Assembly (NCBI GenBank): GCA_002786025.1
Contig: NHNW01000071.1
Span: 124,001-188,000, forward strand
Direction of reading: 5' to 3'
Length of the DNA: 64,000 nt
DNA from: Zasmidium citrigriseum
Lineage: Eukaryota > Ascomycota > Dothideomycetes > Mycosphaerellales > Mycosphaerellaceae
The notes under the pieces were generated by a model. It saw only the letters and a list, made by a program, of their open reading frames with translations. It was not told the origin of the DNA and ran no database searches. Both the position numbers and the translations under genes were made by a program. This document shows positions 1 through 10,089 of this stretch, one piece after another (the first letter of the stretch is position 1; each line of letters starts with the position of its first letter).

Positions 1-908
1 TGGCGAAAGATGGGGCTTCTGGATAAGAGAGGGAGAACAGGAAAAGAGACTGTAATATATTGCTACGAGTATGCGGTATGGCGATGAGATCAAGATGGTC
101 TACCCCGAACGAACTTCTCTCGTCGGGTCTCTGGCTCGCTTTGCAAGTGAAATGTCATACTCCAACGATCGAGCCAACAGCAAAAATGAGACTCCATCAC
201 ATGGATCGCTGCAAGTATACAAGTTCAGACGTCAAGCAATGCCCGTGATTCGAAAGCGATTTGGGCATAGACTTGGACACAACTGACAATGTCACAGAGT
301 CTGGACCCAGTCTGTTACGCAAAGCTCAGCCGTTCTCAAGCCACAGCTGGATAGAAGACATTCACCGACGTCGACAGTCAGGCCACTCCAATGGCTTCTT
401 TGCGCCCAAGCCCGCTGAAAACGTATACGAGCATTTGAGGAACGCTGCGATGTTCTCTGCCACGGCTGAGTTCAAATGAAACCGTACAAACCGTTGGTGA
501 GACTCCGAGCCAAGTATAAGAGCCATTAAAGACGCACAGAGACGATGCTACCTCATCTCCTATGACGGTCTTACAAGCATGCCCAGACGGCGAGTCCGGT
601 GGCCTGATAGAAGCATTCTCCTCGCTCTGGCGCATGATGGCAATACTGCTCTCTCGTCGACTGAAATGGAACAGACACTTGACTTTGCGGTGAGCCTAGC
701 GATACAACCTCGTATACGCACATCGTTGCTGGCGAGGCTGGACATAAGCTCGCAGAGAAGTATAAGAAACGCAAGGGCGGTCTTGGTTGAGGACATGACA
801 TCGTCAAACAGCAACATTTCTAACCCTTCAAGACAAACGTCTATCAATCTGACAACTCTTCGTTCTTCCTCCACACCCAACTTTGCAGTCTCACGCCTCT
901 CGAGCACT
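1..908. other. Gene-free stretch upstream of the NLP gene
   Basis: I see no convincing coding exon, RNA gene or repeat here. Short open frames overlap on both strands without recognisable protein features. The frame of the following NLP gene stays open back to 579, but those 110 extra residues are rich in Ser and Arg, look like translated leader and would hide the signal peptide. The part next to 909 is presumably promoter and 5' leader. Confidence 0.5.
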
Positions 909-1652
909 ATGGCCCTCTCATTTAATCTCGTCAAGTTCGGCGTTATTGCCAGCATTCTGGGTTCAAGCGCTGGCAACCTCCTCAACCCTCTTCCAGTGAC
1001 CGCCAGCGCTGGCGCCATCAAATGGCAACCTGTCCTTGACTGGGACAAAGACGTCTGCTACAATACTGCCGCAATGGACGCCTACGGAAACTTCAACGAA
1101 GGGACCGACCAGCGCCTCGACGTGTGTCGACAGGCTGATCGCCTCTATCACAGCAATGTCTACGTCCGCGAACGCTGCAATCATTCTTGGTGCGTGTACT
1201 TGTACGCCTACTACGCGGAGCAGGACCTTGGTCCCCTCGGCGGCCATAGACACGACTGGGAGCATGCCATGGTGTGGACGAAGGATGATACGATCCAGGA
1301 CGTTTGCTGGTCCGCCCATGGAGAATACAGCACCAAGTGGGGAGGCCACTCAGATGTTCGCTATGAAGGGAATCACTTCAAGCTTGTGATGCACCAGGGA
1401 GGCATTAAGAATACTTCACTTCGTTTGGCTGAGGCCGAGGATGACAGCATTGAGAACGATCTCGGCGAGTGGGAAGCCGCCTGGCTTGTTGACTTGGACA
1501 TGATTGATTCCAATCTCCGAGCGGGCCTCATGTCCCACGATTTCGGCAGTGCCCACCTGGATTTGAATGATTGGGAGACTACATTTGAGCATAAGATCAA
1601 TGAGATGATGCCGGATGCTGCTCGCAACGATGGCTTCCAGGCTTGGGTTTAA
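909..1652 (+). CDS. Secreted necrosis- and ethylene-inducing-like protein (NLP/NPP1 family)
   Basis: An intronless 247-residue protein of the NLP (NPP1) family, secreted proteins that in many members damage eudicot plasma membranes and in others are non-cytotoxic. The family's hallmark heptapeptide GHRHDWE is intact at residues 112-118, followed by the usual EHAMVW continuation. Cysteines near residues 50, 73, 90 and 95 and the NHSWCVYLYAYY segment resemble the NLP form with extra disulfides (type 2) rather than the two-cysteine type 1; that subtype is an inference. I chose the start at 909 because it gives a hydrophobic signal-peptide-like N-terminus (about residues 1-22) and a normal family length, whereas the open frame back to 579 adds non-secretory sequence. 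No frameshift or broken motif is visible. Activity cannot be judged from sequence alone. Confidence 0.9.
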   Translation: MALSFNLVKFGVIASILGSSAGNLLNPLPVTASAGAIKWQPVLDWDKDVCYNTAAMDAYGNFNEGTDQRLDVCRQADRLYHSNVYVRERCNHSWCVYLYAYYAEQDLGPLGGHRHDWEHAMVWTKDDTIQDVCWSAHGEYSTKWGGHSDVRYEGNHFKLVMHQGGIKNTSLRLAEAEDDSIENDLGEWEAAWLVDLDMIDSNLRAGLMSHDFGSAHLDLNDWETTFEHKINEMMPDAARNDGFQAWV

Positions 1653-2066
1653 GACCGATCGATGCCCAACAAATGTTTGCGAAGTGGGAACGTGCTTTCT
1701 GCTATCGGCATCGTTGAAATCGTTTCGGCATATGCGCTTGCGGTACAGTCCTTACATTCTTTGTTGCTTGTTGGAGGGAGTGTTGATTTTTCTGAACCCC
1801 AGTCATTTCTGCACTTTAAAGGAGAGCTCAAGTTGTACACGGTTTGGCACTTTAGTATGATTTCTTTATCAAATTATTCCTATCAAGGCTACTCACATTC
1901 CAACCAGCCTTTCATTAGCCATACCTTCGTTGACGCAGCAATCTCGTCAAGCAGTCTTTTGAGTCCAATCAGAAAATCTCTTCCCTTTCTCTGATGTGCG
2001 CTCCGTGCAGGTTTCCCTGCTTCTGAAAAATTCGTAGTTCTTTCTGTCTTCCTTCAACATATTCGC
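1653..2066. other. Intergenic region between convergent genes
   Basis: The NLP gene and the coiled-coil gene at 2067 converge here. I see AT-rich 3' sequence but no gene, repeat or RNA that I can support. Confidence 0.5.
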
Positions 2067-4130
2067 TCAGGAAGTCCGAGTATACTTCAACCCATGATAG
2101 CGGTTCGAGATCGCCGGCCCTGCCGCATTCCTCCTCGAAGCCTCCTGAGCGAGCTGGTTCTTCCGGCGTCTCTCCATCATGGCGTCACGGACGACGGCCA
2201 GGAGCTCTGGCTTCTTCATGCTGGATACAGGTGTGCTTCCCTGGGGCGCCTTGTATCCCCATTCTTTGAGAAGGCTCTTTAGCTTTGGAATCGTTGCCAA
2301 TTTCTCTGCGTTATCTTTCAAGTACCGGGTGACCTCTCTGTCCAGCTCAGACGGCTGAGATGAGGATGGCGCAGCGAACTTCTCGGGTGAGGGCGGTGTT
2401 GGTGTGGAGCCTTGAGATATGCTGGTGGGTGGTTTTGGAAGTTGGGCTTCCTTGCCCTTATTCTGTTCACCATTTTGCCTGGCTTGCTGAGGCTTCTCGT
2501 CTCGTCTCTCCGTCGGAGCGACTGCTGCCATGCTTGGCTGTGCCGACTGGACGGCCTGGTCGGGAAGTGATAGCTTCGAGATTGACGAGGTGGAGTCCGC
2601 AATCGTGCTGGTGTTGTGGTCTGCCTGTACCGCGCTATCGGCTTGTTTGATGAGCGGATGTGCATTAACATCATCTTCACCGTTCGTAGCGGCAGGTCGT
2701 ACAACGGACGTATTCTTTAGCTTGATGATATGGCGCGGACGATCGCCACTGACAGCGCTCGTAGGTGGTACAACGGCTTCAGCTCTCTCATGAGTGATGG
2801 CTAGATCACTTGGAGTCTCCTTAGGCGGCTCATGAGCGGATCGAGCTTTCTTGTTCGGAGCGTCAGGCTCAGAGTTCTCACGCGAGCGCTTTGCCCCTGC
2901 GATTTGTGAAACCGGTGGAGCTGGAGTCGGTTTGGCTTTCTTCGCCGGTATATCACACTCCGGATCAGCATCATCACGAGAGCGCTTCTTGCCAGCGAGC
3001 GCCTGGACTTCCTGAACAGGCTGGGTCGCTGTTGCTGTGATCTCGTCATCCGGCGAACGCTGCGAGGGCTCCTCGTGAGAGGCCTGCTCGCTGTGAGCTT
3101 GTGTATCGTCCGCAATTGGCTTCTCTATGATCGCAGACTCCACAGGTGCATGACGCTCGAGCTCCACGGCAATGGAGAAAAGCTCGCCGTCAATGACCCT
3201 CATAGTGTCGTCCTCAGGGGCTGGCCGACTTAGCTTTTCCACTTCATCTTTCACCTTCTTCACGTCTTCTTTAGCGTCTCGCTTCTTCGTGGCCAGATCT
3301 TCCAGCTCCTTTTTGATAGCAGCCTCGCTCTTCTTCGCATCTGGATCATCGAAGCCTTCGAGGGCATCATCATCGCCTTTCTGCAGCCTCTTGAATTTCT
3401 TTTCCCGCCCTCGAATCTTCTCGACTGCTTTCTCCTTCTCACCCAGCTGAGCCTGAGCATCCTCGACAGCTTCGAGCTGCTTGCGCACTCTCTCGGCCGC
3501 AGCTTGGTCGAGCATCTCTTCAATATCTTCATCTTCGAGAGCAGCCTCCAAGTCCTCAAGATCTTCGTCCCTCAGCGGAGCCATTATGGGCGGACTCGAC
3601 ATGTGGATCTTCTCTAGAACCCTCAGTCCGAACAAGCAAGGCACATTTCTCGCACTTCCGTCCCATGCAGCTTCCCAGCCTTCATTCGGTAGCTCAAAGT
3701 TCTTCAACTTCAGAGCGACCATGCCATTCTTGCAAAGAAAGCCGTCGGCAGTACTGTCGCTGTTGAACTTGATAGACTTCAAGACGGAGTGTGCGAGGAC
3801 ACCGTAGGCGCGGGCGACGCAGGGCCCATCATCCTCAATGTCGTCCTCTCTCAGCTTCTTTCCGATGTGGACAAATGGAAGAAGTGCTTCAGCGATTGTC
3901 GCTTTCTGTAGCAGATCACCAGGCTTTTCTTGTTTGAGAGCACTCTGGACTTGACTTGATCGCTTCTTTGCCGCTTCGGTGCTGTCCGTCGAATAGAAGA
4001 AGCTCACGGTGGCAGTGAGCTTGTTGTCAGAGTCCGCCTCGAGCTGGACTATCAGTGTGTCGGGATCATATTTGTCGCTCTGAATAGTATGCAGAGCGGT
4101 GGCCGCTTTGAGTAGCCTCGAGAGCTTCAT
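2067..4130 (-). CDS. Uncharacterised 687-residue coiled-coil protein
   Basis: I do not recognise the family. From the start at 4130 the protein opens with a compact, probably folded region (about residues 1-170, beginning MKLSRLLKAATALHTI). Two highly charged Glu/Lys-rich coiled-coil stretches follow (about 200-255 and 265-300), then a long disordered part rich in Ser, Pro and basic KKAK/KRSR patches that could act as nuclear localisation signals. Near the C-terminus a segment around IPKLKSLLKEWG and MKKPELLAVVRDAM looks like a SAP-type helix pair, so DNA or chromatin binding is possible but not shown. The frame is open to 4472, adding 114 residues of Ser/Arg-rich sequence; I prefer 4130 because the protein-like composition begins there. 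No introns were needed. Confidence 0.7.
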   Translation of the reverse strand: MKLSRLLKAATALHTIQSDKYDPDTLIVQLEADSDNKLTATVSFFYSTDSTEAAKKRSSQVQSALKQEKPGDLLQKATIAEALLPFVHIGKKLREDDIEDDGPCVARAYGVLAHSVLKSIKFNSDSTADGFLCKNGMVALKLKNFELPNEGWEAAWDGSARNVPCLFGLRVLEKIHMSSPPIMAPLRDEDLEDLEAALEDEDIEEMLDQAAAERVRKQLEAVEDAQAQLGEKEKAVEKIRGREKKFKRLQKGDDDALEGFDDPDAKKSEAAIKKELEDLATKKRDAKEDVKKVKDEVEKLSRPAPEDDTMRVIDGELFSIAVELERHAPVESAIIEKPIADDTQAHSEQASHEEPSQRSPDDEITATATQPVQEVQALAGKKRSRDDADPECDIPAKKAKPTPAPPVSQIAGAKRSRENSEPDAPNKKARSAHEPPKETPSDLAITHERAEAVVPPTSAVSGDRPRHIIKLKNTSVVRPAATNGEDDVNAHPLIKQADSAVQADHNTSTIADSTSSISKLSLPDQAVQSAQPSMAAVAPTERRDEKPQQARQNGEQNKGKEAQLPKPPTSISQGSTPTPPSPEKFAAPSSSQPSELDREVTRYLKDNAEKLATIPKLKSLLKEWGYKAPQGSTPVSSMKKPELLAVVRDAMMERRRKNQLAQEASRRNAAGPAISNRYHGLKYTRTS

Positions 4131-4642
4131 CGCGGCTGGAGTTGGCTGGAGACGAGATGCGATGTTGGTCTGCGAACTGGACGAACTGCTGCGAAGGTAG
4201 ACTCTCCTGGCAGATCGAGGCAGATTCGAGGAAGTACTCGCGAAGACGAGAGGCGTGAGCAAGGTAGGTAGAAGCCGCGAGAGCGTTCGTCTAGTGACAG
4301 GTGGCCGGGACAATGAGACAATAGCCGGCGCTGACAATAGGCTTGTGCTGAACAATGTCTCGAATCTGCGACAGCAGAACAGAAAGTGCGGCGGGCGAGT
4401 GCCGTCTCGAACAGGCAGTGCGTCATGCGTCGGCCCGTGACTTCCGAGACCGGTTAAGCGCCGCAGTTTCATTCACTTGCGTGGTCCGTGCGCATTTCAC
4501 CACCAGGCCAGCAACGTTGCTGGTACCCAACGCCTGTCCTATTGCTACACTTGAACCAAGGAATGATGCTTTTCCTCAGCAAGTGTCCCATAGGGAGACT
4601 TCGTACATGCCCACTCCCGCTAGGTGTTGCGCTGGCATGTCC
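4131..4642. other. Intergenic region between two minus-strand genes
   Basis: This contains the leader and promoter of the coiled-coil gene and the 3' end of the FUSC-like gene. The extra 114-codon open frame above 4130 lies here and is judged non-coding. Nothing else is recognisable. Confidence 0.45.
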
Positions 4643-7459
4643 TCACACAATCTCATCGTGTGCTGAATCAGGCACAGTCTCAAGCTCGCCCACGAGATCT
4701 TTGACAAGATGGAACAGCCCTGTTAAGTCCTCATAAAGTCCCTTCGTACCTATCCGCATCAGAGCGAAAGTCGCGGCGCCGGAATCCGCAAGGTGCGAGG
4801 TGTGTTGCGAGACACTGTCAGGACCGTCGAAATGCTTCCATTGGTCGCCCAGGCTAGGCGGATGCAGATGTGGCGGCAACGGCTTCTCGTTCTGGATTGA
4901 GTGTGCAAGAAGGCCAAGGATGGCCGCAACGCCAAACCCATTGTTCTCAGCTGCGCTAAAGGCAGCATGAAAGTCAACCAGCGACTGAGACGTAGATTTC
5001 GAAGATGCAACGTCTTGAGTCCTGATGAAGTCGACAAAAGCTCCAGACGCAAAAGTCATCAATTGCATATTTCTCGCCAGATCGTCAATCTTGTTGCCCA
5101 CTTGCTCGTAGTGCGAACGTGAGAAGGCCGAGCCGTCCGTCAGAACATTCCACTTCGCAAGCTGGACTTGCTTCCGAAGAGTTTGGAGGTGAGAGTTGCA
5201 CTTCACGAAGATTCGTGCATGTTTGCTCTCCAGTTCTCGGCTTGCTGCACCAGAGCTCTCATTGAAGCCTTCCTTCAATCGTATCCGGACAATGTCGTTA
5301 AAGCCGGTGTGATACTCCGCCAGAGCCGCACAGCAGGACGCCAGACTCTTCTTCGCACCATCGGTCTCACTGATCGGAAATGGAAAGAAAGTCCAGAACG
5401 TAGCCAGAACGCATCCGCCTGATATGACTGCCAATCTTATGGCACCCAGCACGACGGCGGACTGGCCAGTCCCGTTGGGTTGCATGGCGTTGCCCAGTAT
5501 TGTGGTCAATGCGAATGCGGAAACCGTTCCGACTGTATAGTACCTCGGCCTTGTTGCCATGATGGTCATAGGGAAATGGGCGCTCAACCAATAGAAGACT
5601 AGGGCGCCTGCCGGAATGCCCACAACGATGTACCAAGAGACCCAGGCAAGAGAGACCGCCGCGATGGTGCCTCCAACACGGAAGGTAAGGGCTCTGAATC
5701 CCTGGCCAGCTGAAGCCTGCATTGCGTAGGAGATGGCATACTGGCCCCAGACGAGACGTTGCTTGATGTAGAAATCCTGAGAGGACGGCAAGAAGGCGAC
5801 AATGGCGACAGACATCGTTGCGACAGTGACACGGACTGCAAATTCAGAAGCCTGAGAGGCCAAGAAGCGAGTGGAGATCTGGTAGAGACGTGTTACGCCA
5901 GCCCAGAACGCGCTCATACTACCAGAAGGCGGGATTCTTGCATCTTGCGTTTTGCTCAACGGAGTTTGGCGATGTTTTGTTGATGACTTGCTCTTCCACC
6001 GACGAAACAAATTAGCAAAATGGGTCCTATCTGCCCACTTGGGCAAGACCAGATGCTTCTTTGATGCTTGCGAGGACTCAAGGTCTTCGATCCAGAATAA
6101 TAACTTCTGAACCTTGTGGCATATGGACCATAGGAGAAACTCAGTGTAAAGAAGCATGTACAAATCGCTCCGGCTTCGGGCACTGTCTCCGGGGCTTTGC
6201 TCGATTTTTGAAGTCGAATAGTCATGTTGGTCGCCATGCTGTTCTTTCCAAGCATCGAGAAGCAGGCCCTTGCTTTCCACAAGGACGTCCATTTGGTGCT
6301 GAAGTTGACGGCTTGGGATCTCCTTTTCCTGATACATGTTCTCGGTGGCCGATGATAGACGATCAGAGCCGAAAATATGTCTGCCGTGTTGAAGGCCTGC
6401 TTCAGCTGCATCAGATGCATCGGAGAACGGCTTGCTGACAGAAGATAGAAGCGCTCGATGCTGTGCTTGGAATCTGGCCTGATCATGCTCGCCGATGCCA
6501 TCGTCTCGTAGAACGCCATCGAGGACGTCTGGGACACGACAAAGGCCAGTCAGAGGTATCATGATGTCCTCTATTAGAGAAGTCGCCGTCTGCAGGTCTT
6601 CGGGACTGAGCCTATCCCAAGTGATCTCATTCTGCGCATGACCAAGTTGTGAAAGCAGCTTCGCTTGTAGAGAATCAAGCTTGTTCTTGTGCTGACTTCT
6701 CATGGAGGCAAGTTTTGAAAGCTCCTCGGGACTAGCATTCTGGGTCCTGTGCTCGATCCATGTGACGTTGGTGCTCAGCGTCTGCCGTGCTTCTTCCATG
6801 CACGCCAAAGCAGTCTTGCGGAAGGGTCGTCGACTGCTGATGGGGAATATGAAAAGCGAGACTCCAGCACTGATGCCAAAGCCAACCAGATGCGCGAAGA
6901 GCAGCTGCCTCAGGAATCGGAAGCCAGCATCCAGAGTCGGATACTGGACAACATAGACCATGCCATAATTTGAGAAGACAAGGCAAGCCGAAGTCATCCA
7001 TATGGTCCACGGATACTGATATCGGATAGCGCTGATGACATAGGTCTGGACAATGAGCCAGATAGCCGCGACCGTACTTGCAGTAGCGTTGTATGGGACG
7101 TTTCCGTTGGTGTCTGCTTGACCTCCGGACTGTTCCCTTGCTTTGATAACGCAGAATATGGCCAATGCTGTAACAGCAGCAGACACACACGAGCCAATGA
7201 TATTGGCCACCAGTAAGAAGAGGAACTCAGCACGAGGTGGTGCTGGGTGGGAGATGATGGAGGCCAGAGGGACGATGTAGCCGAGGGTGCCGAAGACATT
7301 GCTCCATGCTGTCGCTTGGTTGGCAGCAAGACCGATTGTTGGAGCGACGGTGTCTTTGAATATGAGTTTATAGGTCACCCAGTGGATGCCGGTTTTGCTG
7401 GTCCAGAAGGCTGCCGCTTTTCGCAGGCTCAATAAAGGTCGGTCCATCATTCTTGACAA
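4643..7459 (-). CDS. FUSC/ArAE-like integral membrane protein (DUF2422-DUF2421 type)
   Basis: A 938-residue intronless membrane protein with the two-half layout of fungal putative aromatic-acid exporter-like proteins, related to the fusaric-acid-resistance family. The first membrane block (about residues 35-215) has several hydrophobic helices, including GLAANQATAWSNVFGTLGYI and LVANIIGSCVSAAVTALAIF. A long cytosolic part with helical and polar stretches follows. A second membrane block (about 535-690) contains VWGQYAISYAMQASAGQG and WVSWYIVVGIPAGALVFYW, and a helical soluble tail ends the protein. Family members are thought to move aromatic or weak acids across the plasma or vacuolar membrane; the substrate here is unknown. 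It lies in tandem downstream of nothing obviously related, so context gives no pathway. The start at 7459 is the first Met of a hydrophobicity pattern normal for the family. Confidence 0.8.
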   Translation of the reverse strand: MSRMMDRPLLSLRKAAAFWTSKTGIHWVTYKLIFKDTVAPTIGLAANQATAWSNVFGTLGYIVPLASIISHPAPPRAEFLFLLVANIIGSCVSAAVTALAIFCVIKAREQSGGQADTNGNVPYNATASTVAAIWLIVQTYVISAIRYQYPWTIWMTSACLVFSNYGMVYVVQYPTLDAGFRFLRQLLFAHLVGFGISAGVSLFIFPISSRRPFRKTALACMEEARQTLSTNVTWIEHRTQNASPEELSKLASMRSQHKNKLDSLQAKLLSQLGHAQNEITWDRLSPEDLQTATSLIEDIMIPLTGLCRVPDVLDGVLRDDGIGEHDQARFQAQHRALLSSVSKPFSDASDAAEAGLQHGRHIFGSDRLSSATENMYQEKEIPSRQLQHQMDVLVESKGLLLDAWKEQHGDQHDYSTSKIEQSPGDSARSRSDLYMLLYTEFLLWSICHKVQKLLFWIEDLESSQASKKHLVLPKWADRTHFANLFRRWKSKSSTKHRQTPLSKTQDARIPPSGSMSAFWAGVTRLYQISTRFLASQASEFAVRVTVATMSVAIVAFLPSSQDFYIKQRLVWGQYAISYAMQASAGQGFRALTFRVGGTIAAVSLAWVSWYIVVGIPAGALVFYWLSAHFPMTIMATRPRYYTVGTVSAFALTTILGNAMQPNGTGQSAVVLGAIRLAVISGGCVLATFWTFFPFPISETDGAKKSLASCCAALAEYHTGFNDIVRIRLKEGFNESSGAASRELESKHARIFVKCNSHLQTLRKQVQLAKWNVLTDGSAFSRSHYEQVGNKIDDLARNMQLMTFASGAFVDFIRTQDVASSKSTSQSLVDFHAAFSAAENNGFGVAAILGLLAHSIQNEKPLPPHLHPPSLGDQWKHFDGPDSVSQHTSHLADSGAATFALMRIGTKGLYEDLTGLFHLVKDLVGELETVPDSAHDEIV

Positions 7460-7956
7460 GGTTCCCTCTGGGAGTCATGGTCGTGCATCTCAAAGCGTGA
7501 GATGTGCAATTGACTTCATGCCTGATGCACGTTCAGATTAAAGTCGTTCTCCAAGTGAACATAGAGATGATCCAGCTGGCTGGTTCAGGTGAGGTCTTCA
7601 TCCTTGAAAAGTCTATTCCATTCTCGGACCCGATCGGCCCAGTGGCTTAAACGCAAGACTCGGCCGTTCGGGCCCGTATGTGAAACGACAAAATCCTTGG
7701 TATTGTGACAAATCGATCTTGACTGATTCTGCTGTGCTCAAATCATTCCATTTACATTGCAATAGCATACATATTTCTGTGAGTCTGATGTTCCGGGATC
7801 TGTAACGTCGAGCTGAAAGGCAAAGACTAGCCCCGGCAGCTGCTCGGTGTTAACACACCAGGCTGTCAAATTTTCGGCGATAACGATGAGCTTGTACATG
7901 CGAGTTTGTAATGCAGTTGTCATGTTGCCGTTCCGTTCTTAGCAGAATAGCTCTGG
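7460..7956. other. Gene-free stretch
   Basis: Upstream region of the FUSC-like gene and 3' flank of the zinc-cluster gene. A 61-codon frame at 7738-7923 has no coding features and I leave it out. Nothing else is recognisable. Confidence 0.5.
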
Positions 7957-10089
7957 TCAGAAGAGACGCATATCCAGATTGACGAGCCCATCCCAGCAGT
8001 GCAGGTCGTCCGAGCGATTGTTTGCAAGATTGTCCGGCCAGAGCATCTCAAAGTCCGAGAAGTCGAATATGGAATCGCTGAAACTATCGGAAGTGAGGCC
8101 TGGAGTGAATGACTGCCCTTCTGATGTCAAAATGTCTCGCAATTTGGGGTCATCCCCCATCGCTGTGGTATCATCTCGCGAGTCAGCAAAGAGGCTGATG
8201 CCATGCTTGCTCAGCACGTCGAGCAGCGCTTTGAGGAACTTGGCAGCCGTTCGACTAGTGCTCTGTGCATCTTCAACGACTTGAAGGCCCTCTCGTACGT
8301 GCTGCAGCTGGACGGCGTCATTGGTGTTCTTGATGCATATGTCAATGACGAACACCATCGTTGCATAGAATACAAAGCGATCTATGCCCAGGAGACGCAA
8401 GTATGATGATGTGTGCCAGCTACTGTCGGCCATGAAGACCCGCCGAACTTGAATCAGTCTGCGTGCGGAGTCTAGGCATGCAGTCCTGGAGAAGTCATGT
8501 CTCTGGTTGGCTTTGCTACGAATTAGGAATGGAAGGTGGAATTTGCAGCGCCGGAAGTAGACCATCAAGTTGGCGAGGGCACGTTGAAGGCCGATCTGAA
8601 CACCTTTTCTATCGCCATACTCCTGTTTGATGATCTCTTCCGGAACGTCCAACTGTAGAAATCTCGGTAGACCTGTGACAAGAGCAAGGAATCTGGCGTC
8701 AAGATTGTGCACTTTCTCAGATGAGGCAGCTTCTGGATCCTGCATAACCATGCTATCCACAGCGTCTCGGCAGATCTCTGCGAGCCGAATGCGGAAGAAG
8801 AAGTATGCCATGTTGGTAGCTTCACCGCTCGGTCGCTCGAAGTTGAGATCGTCGTTGACGAGGTCACTGGAGTGAAGATTGCGTGGCTTCTGGACTGCCA
8901 TCTGTCGAGGCATGACTGTGTAGACACTCTCAGTCGGACCGCTGTTGAAAGCCAAAAGCCAATCTGTGGCAGTCAAATACCACCAGAGCTTCCGTCCGGT
9001 TTCAGCTTCAACGAGAGCTTCTCTTGTGACACTTGACGGATCCATGGGGACGGCATCTATCCTGTGAAGCTTCTTTTCACGAGCCATAGTCAGAGCCATC
9101 GAATGCAGTACTCGAGCTCGCGTTGAGAAGCCTTCCATGTAGTAGAACAAGAAGACGAGTAGCACCGCAGCTTGGATCGTTTCCAGTGAGACGACACTCA
9201 TGTCGCGAGCGTAGTCCAGTGCATCCATTGCCTGCTGGGCTAGAACAGTCGAGACCTTCGTAGCGATGTCTGCTCTTGAGAAGAGATCGTGCTGTCGAAA
9301 TGTATCCCAAAATCCAATGTGAGCACTCATTGCGAGAAGCAGCGCAGCGAGGCCGCTTTGTGAGCTGACATCTCGATCGGAGTCCTGATCGTATAGAAGC
9401 TGTACTTTCGTACGGACACGTGGCACATGCATGATCTGCTGAGCAGATTCGAGGTGTTCTTCGTAAACGTCCAAGACATGGAGGGCGAAGTCGCGAGGCG
9501 GGAGCGATATCGTCTTGGATGCGCCCAGGTCGTGAAAGCTCAAGGCCAATTGAGTCGTGGTCTTCTTTTCCAACAAGAGTGATCTCGCGAGTGGTGAGAT
9601 TCCATCTTTCAGGCCGCCGCAAATGTCTTCCAAAAGCTGACTAGATGCAGCATCTTGCTGCTCGCCGGCGTTCGACCGTGGTGTAAGTGAGTCTATGTGG
9701 TCTTCTTCAACAGCGATGAATGGCGAGGACTCTGTGCTCTTGGACCCAAACACTGCCTCTTCAAGCCTCAAAAGGCGGGCTTGAACAGCAGATTCGCTGT
9801 CGTTGGCGCTTCTGTGACTTGGGCGAGGGGTAGAACGTCCCGTGCTGTACTCGCATTTCAATTGCCGGATCACGCAGTTCGCACATGGCTCTTCGCGATC
9901 ACATTTGATCTTTTTGAGCCGGCACGCTTGACATGCAACGGCATCTTGCCGTATTGCAGGCTCGCAGGTCCAGCGTCGCGAAGAACAATTGGAGCAAGGC
10001 TGACCAAGGTCACACTTGAGCTTCTTCGCACGGCACATCTGGCAGGCTGCAGGAGTTTGACGCCGTCGCTCTGTTCGTTCGGCTGGCAT
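7957..10089 (-). CDS. Transcription factor with two tandem Zn(II)2Cys6 clusters
   Basis: A 710-residue fungal regulator. The N-terminus carries two complete zinc binuclear clusters in a row. The first uses Cys 16, 19, 26, 32, 35 and 42 (CQMCRAKKLKCD...), the second Cys 53, 56, 63, 69, 72 and 79 (CQACRLKKIKCD...). Both have the C-x2-C-x6-C-x5-C-x2-C-x6-C spacing. A middle region of about residues 200-480 (LDVYEEHLESAQQIMHVPRV..., GRKLWWYLTATDWLLAF) matches the fungal-specific transcription factor domain. The start at 10089 gives the usual short basic lead; the open frame extends 54 residues further upstream without any domain. It is divergent from the MFS gene starting at 10541, so it may control that transporter. 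One cluster is the rule for this family, so the pair is unusual. Confidence 0.88.
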   Translation of the reverse strand: MPAERTERRRQTPAACQMCRAKKLKCDLGQPCSNCSSRRWTCEPAIRQDAVACQACRLKKIKCDREEPCANCVIRQLKCEYSTGRSTPRPSHRSANDSESAVQARLLRLEEAVFGSKSTESSPFIAVEEDHIDSLTPRSNAGEQQDAASSQLLEDICGGLKDGISPLARSLLLEKKTTTQLALSFHDLGASKTISLPPRDFALHVLDVYEEHLESAQQIMHVPRVRTKVQLLYDQDSDRDVSSQSGLAALLLAMSAHIGFWDTFRQHDLFSRADIATKVSTVLAQQAMDALDYARDMSVVSLETIQAAVLLVFLFYYMEGFSTRARVLHSMALTMAREKKLHRIDAVPMDPSSVTREALVEAETGRKLWWYLTATDWLLAFNSGPTESVYTVMPRQMAVQKPRNLHSSDLVNDDLNFERPSGEATNMAYFFFRIRLAEICRDAVDSMVMQDPEAASSEKVHNLDARFLALVTGLPRFLQLDVPEEIIKQEYGDRKGVQIGLQRALANLMVYFRRCKFHLPFLIRSKANQRHDFSRTACLDSARRLIQVRRVFMADSSWHTSSYLRLLGIDRFVFYATMVFVIDICIKNTNDAVQLQHVREGLQVVEDAQSTSRTAAKFLKALLDVLSKHGISLFADSRDDTTAMGDDPKLRDILTSEGQSFTPGLTSDSFSDSIFDFSDFEMLWPDNLANNRSDDLHCWDGLVNLDMRLF

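Noticed and set aside
579..908. Upstream extension of the NLP frame
   Set aside because: It would bury the signal peptide at residue 111 of a secreted protein family.
4131..4472. 114-codon upstream extension of the coiled-coil gene
   Set aside because: The extension is Ser/Arg-rich, lacks folded character and starts inside what looks like leader sequence. The start at 4130 begins a protein-like N-terminus.
7738..7923. 61-codon frame between two minus-strand genes
   Set aside because: No conserved features, no promoter signal and ordinary chance length.
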